Positions 57,798 through 64,000 of a stretch of 64,000 nt of DNA are shown here, one piece after another; position 1 is the first letter of the stretch; each line of letters opens with the position of its first letter. The stretch is from contig CM068383.1 in NCBI GenBank assembly GCA_034770075.1, positions 9,327,778-9,391,777 on the forward strand. Direction: 5' to 3'. The notes under the pieces are model-generated. The model did no database searches and had not been told where the DNA came from. It worked only from the letters and a program-made list of their open reading frames with translations. The translations under genes and the position numbers were made by a program. This stretch comes from Aralia elata (taxonomy: Eukaryota; Streptophyta; Magnoliopsida; Apiales; Araliaceae).

Positions 57798-57802
<5 letters not shown>
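57125..57802. mobile_element. Foldback element with telomere-like internal repeats
   Basis: Long imperfect inverted arms: AAATGATCTATAACAA at the left and GCTATGGATCATTT at the right; GCATACACCATCT pairs with AGATGGTGTATGC; GGTTAAAAAAACACATA pairs with TATGTATTTTTTTAACC. The centre holds TTTATTAACTAGGGTTTAGG units that turn into their reverse complement (AACCCTACCCTAGTTAATAA) near 57440. It is non-coding, about 680 bp. It sits between a TA and a CA/TA microsatellite. Confidence 0.75.

Positions 57803-57842
<40 letters not shown>
57803..57842. repeat. (CA)n(TA)n microsatellite
   Basis: An uninterrupted CA run is followed by a TA run between two foldback elements. Confidence 0.9.
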
Positions 57843-57844
<2 letters not shown>

Positions 57845-58027
57845 ACCGATCTCCAACAGAACCGTTGTTATAGGGCTTTAGCGACGGTTCTGTTGCCATA
57901 GCTAACCGTCGTCATAGACCGTCGTCATAGACCTATGACGACGGTTTATGCTATAACGACGGTTCTGTCCGTCGCTATAGCTGTTCTGTTTTTTGGACCC
58001 GTTTTTTGGGTCCGTTGGAGAACCGGA

Positions 58028-58028
<1 letters not shown>
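57843..58028. mobile_element. Small MITE with CCGTCGTCATAG words
   Basis: AACCGATCTCCAACAGAACC at the left matches, inverted, GGTCCGTTGGAGAACCGGAC at the right. Inside are repeated words GCGACGGTTCTG, ACCGTCGTCATAGACC and GACGACGGTT in both orientations, like CACTA subterminal repeats. Non-coding. Confidence 0.6.

Positions 58029-58111
<83 letters not shown>
58029..58111. repeat. (CT)n(TA)n microsatellite
   Basis: About 10 CT repeats followed by more than 30 TA repeats. Frames through it are by-products. Confidence 0.95.
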
Positions 58112-58113
<2 letters not shown>

Positions 58114-58515
58114 GGACTGATCCATTGACAATGTTGTCAATTTAAGGTTATCCTTACAATAGATCGTGAGCGTCTACCCGATGATCGAACGGTTTAATAG
58201 AGCTTCCGTCTGCAGTTTAGTTTTCAGTATTCCGTAGTTTAATACTGCGGACGAGACAGATGACCAAAATACCCTCCTTATAAAAGTCTCTCGTCTGCAG
58301 TATTAAATTACGGACGCTAAGTATGACTGGTCAATTGGAAAACGACGTCGTTTTTAAATAAGTGTCGTCCGCAGTATTAAATTGTGGACACTTAGCCAAT
58401 TAGGAAACGACGTCGTATTGGCCAAAATTCAATTTTTTTTAGTTTTCTAGGCTCCGCAGTATTAAACTGCAGATGCCAAATAATTAATTGCACTATACGA
58501 TTTCATTGATTCAAA
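58112..58515 (+). repeat. Left TIR of the Pack-MULE-like element
   Basis: Contains four imperfect palindromes on the pattern CCGCAGTATTAAACTGCGG (near 58230, 58292, 58368 and 58455) and two AACGACGTCGTTT-like words. Confidence 0.8.
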
Positions 58516-59040
58516 TTTTCACTCTAATCGAACTAGTTAACAAGAATCTGCAACTGGATCATCCCAACATTTTGGGAATTAAAGATGCATTAACTTTTGA
58601 TGACAAATTTTGGGTTGCATTCCCTTCCATGTACAAAGGATCTCTCCGGTGTTTAATGGCTTCTTGCTACAAAAATGGCTTCCCTGAAGAACTTATTGCC
58701 ATTACTCTAAAGGAAGCTCTAAAGGGTCTGGCTTATCTCCATCAAGAAGGACATGGGCATAGAGAATTCAATTCGGGTCACATTTATTTTGGGCTAGAAA
58801 TCCCTATAATCAAGATTGGATTTTTAGCTTCAATTTATGAGCACAATTCAGAATATTCTCTGCCTATTAAATCTCTGCCGAAAACCACCATCTGCGATTG
58901 GGCCGTCGCGCCAGAAGTTTAGAATTTAACCGAAGAATACACAAATAAAAATGATGGTTGACTTGTTGGAATCACTGCAATGGAGTTGGCTTTTGGGGGG
59001 ATTCGAGTTCAAAATCGCAAGATTTGGAGGCCTTAATTGA
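58516..59040 (+). pseudogene. BLUS1/STE20-like kinase fragment
   Basis: The frame reads LDHPNILGIKDALTFDDKFW (after the lost N-lobe), MYKGSLRCLMASCYKNGFPE, ALKGLAYLHQEGHGHREFNS and, after a stop near 58920, GITAMELAFGG at about 58970-59005. This is the middle of a plant STE20/BLUS1-type kinase domain. Decay is plain: the glycine loop and catalytic Lys are absent, the H-R-D motif reads H-R-E with Asn instead of the following Lys, and the D-F-G motif is lost (IGFLAS). Introns are absent in the captured part. Its ends coincide with the inner edges of the TIRs. Confidence 0.75.
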
Positions 59041-59129
59041 TTGCAAAGGTGATCAATTCAGGCAAAAATGGGGATAAAGAAAATGACAATCAAAATGGAG
59101 ATCTGAATGAATGAATAAAGCTTTCGTAG

Positions 59130-59542
59130 AGTGGAGACTTGAATCAATGAAATCGTAAAGTGGAATTAATTATTTGGCATCCACAGTTTAATACTGCGAA
59201 GCCTAGAAAACTAAAAATGTTTTTAATTTTTGGCCAATACGACATCGTTTCCTAATTGGTTTAGCGTCCGCAGTTTAATACTGCAGATGACACTTATTTA
59301 AAAACGACGTCGTTTCTCAATTGGCCAGTTATACTTAGCGTCCGCAGTTTAATACTGTGGACGAGAGACTTTTACAAGGAGGGTATTTTGGTCATTTGTC
59401 CCTTCCGCAGTATTAAACTATGGAATACTGAAAACTAAACTATAGACGGGACCTCTATTAAACCATTAGATCATCAGATGGACGGTCACGATGTGTTGTA
59501 AGGATAACCTTAAATTTGCAACGTTGGCTATGGATTCGTCTT
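59130..59542 (-). repeat. Right TIR of the Pack-MULE-like element
   Basis: Inverted counterpart of 58112-58515 with the same palindromic words and many substitutions, so the two arms have diverged since insertion. Confidence 0.8.
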
Positions 59543-59730
59543 ATTAGGCTATGTACTTTTGCCCTTCTTTTTTTTTGTGTAAAAAAATTAGGTTTCATCT
59601 AAAAGATGTAATTGATTAGGCTGTGTATATATTTTCTTTCTTTTAAGAAGTACAAGAGGAGACATAATTTGTACGAGGAACCAAACCCTAAAAGAATGTT
59701 TATGATAAAATTTGTATGAAACACCACCTA

Positions 59731-59780
<50 letters not shown>

Positions 59781-59869
59781 CTCTAGTGAGCTTTGTTTGT
59801 TTGCAAAGAAACAGAGGAGGAAGACCACAAAGAGAGAGAGAGAGAAATTGTTTTTCCAGGAAACAAACA
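59543..59869. other. Intergenic, with (AT)n microsatellite
   Basis: No gene seen. A long TA run lies at about 59732-59779 and a GA-rich run (AGAGAGAGAGAGA) near 59832. Confidence 0.7.
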
Positions 59870-60151
59870 GAGGATGATGACCAAAGCAATTTACCCACTA
59901 TAGTCATTAGATCTATGTCCCCTGTCACTGTTAATTTCTTGCCCTTCATGTCCATTGCAATTAAATCCACCCCTGCAATATCACACAAAACAAACTATTA
60001 TTAAATTTATTTTCTTAGTATCCCAAGATTTGGGATTTCTTGCTTTTGTGAGAAAACCTAGTGCAAATTAATACCTGAGAGTTCAAGACACTACTTTCAT
60101 GGCCTTATGCTTCACCTTGTCATCATACAATTCCACTTTTAACACAACTTT
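59870..60151 (-). pseudogene. HMA-domain (HIPP-like) protein fragment
   Basis: Heavy-metal-associated proteins bind metals through a ferredoxin-like fold. On the minus strand an exon at 60151-60075 reads KVVLKVELYDDKVKHKAMKV, after a TGATAG acceptor; a GT donor follows CTCAG. The next exon from 59973 (after TATTGCAG) reads VDLIAMDMKGKKLTVTGDID and IVGKLL. Together they match the core of plant HIPP proteins, which usually keep this exon arrangement. One extra T near 60086 shifts the frame at the end of the first exon, the start exon is not found, and the text after GKLL no longer resembles the family. The Cys-x-x-Cys metal motif is absent, as in some family members. Confidence 0.7.
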
Positions 60152-60351
60152 CTATCATTTATAAAGACAATGTAAATCTTAGTTACACGGGCTATCATTT
60201 ATATAAGCTTCAATCAATCAAGCATTATCATGATAATATATAAATGAACTTCACACGAAAATATCCAATAGCTAAAACCGACATTAAACTCACTATTTTA
60301 GAGCGTCTAAACTCTCACAATCAAGCTATATGTACTTTTGAAAAATGAAGA

Positions 60352-62179
60352 TGGGTAGCTGTCGTTAACACTCCAAAATTAAAACTTCACTTTCCACTCT
60401 ACGAACACAAGACTAGTATAATAGTAGTAAGGGTCGATCCCACAGAAAATAATATTGCCTTATATATATATATATCCTAATGTTTCTAACAATAACCAAG
60501 GATGGTGGTTTTGTAAATTGTCCTAACTAAGATTAATAGAATAAAATTATTACGAATTACCAATGAATTAAAGACTCAGTTCTTCCAGTTCAGTATCACA
60601 TTTCCACAGTAATAGAATAATCAAGTATAGCACTATTTATCCTTCAATGAAACTAATAACCCTAGATAACAATAAACTCTATTACCCGAAACTCCCCTTA
60701 GATTATCACTTAATGAAACAAGCTCTTCAAAAGATTCTAATCATTATACAACCTAGAACAAGCTCTCTAGATTTAATATAACAGCAACATTAAGAATTAG
60801 GGAATTAGGCTATTCCAAGCAACAAACACAAAGCTCGGATTGTTTAACCTGTCTTTTGATAATTATAGCAATACTCAAAAGCTTAACAACAATCATGTAT
60901 CACTAACTACTATTTGTGACTAGGAATAATATCAATTACGTAATACTCTCCCTTAATCTAGCATATATTATCAGTTAACCAATTTAATCCTGCAGAAACC
61001 AAATCAGTTAAGCCAAATAACATTCAACAATTAAAATAGATTACCAATAATGATTTTCATATAAGAAGGAATAAATAGTGTATACTTAATCAAGCCATTA
61101 GCCATAAATAAGGTTCAACATCCCCTTTGAACTGAATAAAAAAAAACTAGTCTGGCATAATTCTAATGAACACCCTGATTTATCTGAAGAAACAATAATC
61201 CGCCCCTTCTCTTTCTGTTTACAAAGTGAAAGTATTTATAGATAAAATCTCTAAACCCTAAAAGAATTCAATTCCTATTCTATTTTGGAAAATCCCAGCA
61301 AACTCTAACTTAGTTTCCAAAGCAAACTCTACTTCTCTAACCAACTGTAGCTTCCATATCAGATCCTAACTCCTTAAACACGTAATCCAATGCTACAACA
61401 CCTCAGATACGACCCAGATCCAAATCCTTAAGTCGACCCATGAAAGTAAAGTAACACCTTTGTAAAGCAAACGTAGAGTGAAGAATCGTACAATGAACTG
61501 GTTGGTCGTAGAGTGCATCTTCTGCCAATAGCCTGCCTAGAACTATGAATTTGAGGATGAAAACGACCTCAACCGGGGTACCCCGAGTTTAGATGGTATG
61601 GTGCACGAAAATCTCTTTTCGAAAACATATTATAATAGGCAAACGGACAACCGAGCTAAAAGTTATACATGTTTCTTCATACCAGCTATTTCACCTAATT
61701 TCTATCCAACTCTTCTTTAAACTCCAAAACCAATTGTCCTACATCTGTTTCTCAGTCAAGATAATCGTAGAGTACTAGTCCATAGAGTAGCAAATTGTCG
61801 CACAATAGCCGAACGTAGAGTCCACAGCCAACTAATCGTAGAATGACAAAACGCTGAGTGACTTTGCTGCAATTGTAGAGTAACCTTTGTGCACACATTG
61901 TCATACAACGAACGTAGAGTGCCAGACTGCAAAGTCCACCCATTATCCTCCAATACTACGAACGTAGAATCATCTGCACACATCGTAGAGTGCCTCACCC
62001 AACGATCGTATAACACTTCTGCAAAATAACAGAAAGCCAAACATTATACTTCATATTTGCTAAATCATTCCAATTCTTCTTAAAGTCAATAAACATTTTA
62101 ATAAGCTCATAAACAGAGAAAACATGTAATAAAACTAAACATAAAGGAATCAAAAACATAGAACATTCTGTACCTATCA
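60352..62179. mobile_element. Complete TG...CA element (solo LTR?), copy 3
   Basis: The element starts TGGGTAGCTGTCGTTAACAC, ends TTCTGTACCTATCA, and has target duplication GAAGA at 60347-60351 and 62180-62184. It is 1,828 bp and related along its length to 43096-44493 (CAGTTCAGTATCAC, TTTATCCTTCAATGAAACTA, AGATTTAATATAACAGCA). No primer site, polypurine tract or domain lies inside. Length above copy 2 is partly due to its larger word cassette (61470-62010). Confidence 0.8.
61470..62010. repeat. ATCGTAGAGT word cassette
   Basis: About ten copies of CGTAGAGT or CGTAGAAT, usually preceded by GAA, AAT or CAT, are spaced 20-60 bp apart. They occupy the same place in this element as the GCGCTGCTGGCGCT cassette does in 43096-44493. 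Short antisense frames through it have no domain. Confidence 0.85.
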
Positions 62180-62184
62180 GAAGA

Positions 62185-62939
62185 GTTATGTAACACGGGC
62201 TAAAACTATAGAAACCGAACAAGATAATGATGCAATAAAAAGAAACTTATTTTTTAAGACTAAAGGGGGTGAGCTAAAATCAACAAATGATTCTAAACTT
62301 AAGATACTCAAAAAACTAATTACCCTCACGTTTCTCATGGTAATTCAGAGAGAAAAAAAGCATACAAATAAATAAATAGATTATGAAGAAAAGGCTAGGT
62401 AATTGACGATTTTGATGAAATATAAAGATACATACAAGCAAGAGAAAGATTTGACCTGTTAATATAAACAAATCTAGGTCATGCGACGGCTGTCTGCTTT
62501 AGATGCGCTTCGATTGGAGGAACCTTCGATTGAGAGCAACCTTTGATTCGATTGACCTTCGATTGAGAGTGACCGTCTACTTAGAGTGTGATTCGACTAA
62601 GAAGATTTAGGTTTTGGAGATTTAGGGTAGCTAATGAGAGAGATTAAAGGATTTAGGTTTTGAGGTGAGGAGTCAGGGAGATGTCGAGGGGCAAACGAAG
62701 GAGTAATAAATTTGATTTAGGATTTAGGCTTTATGTGTGCATAACTTGGGGGAAAAAAGATTAGTACCTACTCAGACTTAAGTGACCCTCTGCTTTAGAG
62801 TATTTGTGTAGTTCTAAACCTACGGTCAATGCGGGACCGCTTTAGGGTATTGGTGCAGCTCTAAACTTACGGTCAATGTAGGACCGTAACTATAGAACCC
62901 TAGCCTATTGCTACGGTTCCATCTTGATCGTCGGTAAAT
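62185..62939. other. Non-coding region leading to a CACTA-type end
   Basis: No coding frame of note. Repeats of CTTCGATTG(A/G)(A/G)(A/G) (62505-62580), GATTTAGG(T/A)TTT (62605-62740) and CTAAAC(C/T)TACGGTCAATG (62813-62880) suggest it is the inside of a non-autonomous DNA element. Confidence 0.5.
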
Positions 62940-62970
62940 CTCGTCGCCTTAGCCTAAATTTCTTGTAGTA
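62940..62970. mobile_element. CACTA-like terminus
   Basis: The reverse strand reads TTACTACAAGAAATTTAGGC, then AAGGCGACGAG, matching the CACTACAAGAAA-type end except for the first base. No partner end was recognised in the window. Confidence 0.55.
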
Positions 62971-64000
62971 ATGGCAGTAAAAGTTGTAAAGTTGGTCGTC
63001 TTTAATATCGAGCCATAGAAACAACGTGTCGGGCTAAAATCGAACAATTTCATCGTGTTGTGAGTAGATAATTCTAAAAAAATGGAATATATGGGTAAAA
63101 GTATATTAGTAATATTAATAAATTAATATTAGATAAGATGATCTTCACAAGAAAGTTGTTTTCTTTTAAAATTTTATATATAAAGGGCTAATTACACTTC
63201 TGTTACACTAAGTACCACTAAATTCATAATTCGGCTCTCAAAATAATTAATTGTGCTTACATATTGCTACATAAACTACCTAATTTCATACAATGTCCCC
63301 CCTCCCCCAATTCAGATACCCGACCCGACCAGCAACCCAATTGGACCTAACTGGTTTTATACGGTTTGACCGTATTCAAATACAGTTTGTCTTCATTTTA
63401 AAATTAAAATACTTCTAAATACAATTAACCCAATGCCTCTAAATACAATTCACCCCAAATTATGTTGACTGTAAAAACATAAAATTAGAAATTATACCAA
63501 ATAATGTAACAAAAAATAACAAATTTAAAAAAATAAAAAAAATAATAATACCATATATGTATCAAAATGTGGTTTATATATGAACTAATCTTCACTTTCC
63601 TAAGGAAAAAAATAAATTATCTCATTTTAATTTTAAAATTTTATAAATTAAAAAGAATATATAAGAAAGGGAGTAATTTTAAATTAAAATTTCATAAACA
63701 AAAAAAAAGGAGAGCACTAATAATTTTATAATTTCATAAAATATAATTAAAGTTTGAAAATTAATTATTAATTTTAGAAAATAATGTTTTAAATTTGAAA
63801 TTGAGTGAAATTTCATAAAATATATAATGTTGACTTTAAAAATAATTAAAAATTATAACAAAAAATAACAAATTATAATTTTTTTAAAAAAAATCTAAAA
63901 AATCTCACTACCATCTTCCCTTACCACCACCGCCGCCCCACCACATGTTCGGACCACAACCGTGGCACCACCACCACCATTACCATCACCATCTTCAACT
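62971..64000. other. AT-rich intergenic DNA
   Basis: No gene seen. The part at 63200-63420 resembles 42500-42780 (CCTAATTTCATACAATGTCC versus CCTAATTTCACACAATATCC, and a shared TTTGACCGTATT). CCTCTAAATACAATT is repeated near 63436. The last 100 bases become CCACCA-rich and could be the edge of a gene that continues outside the window. Confidence 0.5.

Larger units (their letters stand above)
58112..59542. mobile_element. Pack-MULE-like element carrying a kinase fragment
   Basis: Long terminal inverted repeats of about 400 bp (58112-58515 and 59130-59542) pair over their length, for example CAATTTAAGGTTATCCTTAC with GTAAGGATAACCTTAAATTT, and CATTTCATTGATTCAA-like inner edges. The central 600 bp encode a fragment of a host kinase (58516-59040). 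No transposase is present. Long TIRs around a piece of a host gene are the definition of a Pack-MULE or other Pack-type element. A 9-bp target duplication is not evident because the left flank is a TA microsatellite. Confidence 0.75.

Noticed and set aside
57935..58140. Ile-Tyr repeat proteins
   Set aside because: Translation of a TA microsatellite.
59728..59800. C-terminal Tyr-Ile extension of the HMA frame
   Set aside because: It runs into a TA microsatellite and no longer resembles the family.
61752..62222. Minus-strand frames in the copy 3 element
   Set aside because: They partly run through the CGTAGAGT cassette, overlap in different phases and have no recognisable domain; a faint likeness to a frame at 44309-44494 reflects shared LTR sequence.

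Overview
This is plant nuclear DNA, from a dicot judging by gene content and repeat families; the species cannot be read from the sequence. It is AT-rich, has spliced genes with GT-AG introns, and is dominated by LTR retrotransposons, DNA-transposon remnants and MITEs. Only two host genes look intact: a single-exon trihelix transcription factor (5494-6504, +) and a ten-exon CER1-type wax-alkane synthesis gene (49218-56136, +, 618 codons plus stop, all junctions in frame). Broken host-derived sequences are a BLUS1/STE20-like kinase fragment (58516-59040) and a heavy-metal-associated (HMA/HIPP) gene fragment (59870-60151, -).

Layout. 1-4601: remains of a long Ty3/gypsy (Tekay/Del-like) LTR, interrupted by another repeat and a minus-strand chromovirus pol fragment. 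4669-4928: Stowaway-like MITE with a TA duplication, just upstream of the trihelix gene. 6505-10746: intergenic, with diverged internal repeats and a hAT-like relic. 10747-12058: CACTA end with a minus-strand coding remnant. 12422-16490: minus-strand retroelement piece (coiled-coil ORF, tRNA-Met primer site, 3.3-kb LTR). 17208-35263: an 18-kb nest. A Tat-lineage gypsy element (TSD ATTTC) contains a 4,242-bp solo LTR in its reverse transcriptase (TSD TATCA) and a young Ty1/copia element in its 3' LTR (TSD ATCTA); it also carries a spliced antisense gene between integrase and 3' LTR. 35397-40236: a second, degraded minus-strand copia element. 43096-44493 and 60352-62179: two complete TG...CA elements of one family with different 5-bp TSDs (ATTAG, GAAGA). 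44750-48520: copia and LINE relics. 49218-56136: CER1. 56273-62970: small elements, including an 85-bp retroposed sequence with an 18-bp TSD, a foldback element with telomere-like repeats, and a Pack-MULE-like element carrying the kinase fragment.

The elements do not form a pathway; they record insertion and decay. The most unusual signals are: (1) the Pack-MULE-like kinase capture at 58112-59542, whose long TIRs are built from repeated small palindromes; (2) element-specific short-word cassettes inside LTR-like sequences of at least two families, two of which share the CTCTACGAT word; (3) the intron-bearing antisense gene in the Tat element; (4) a copia element that lost nearly all of gag yet has almost identical LTRs. 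All calls rest on reading the sequence; no database search was run.
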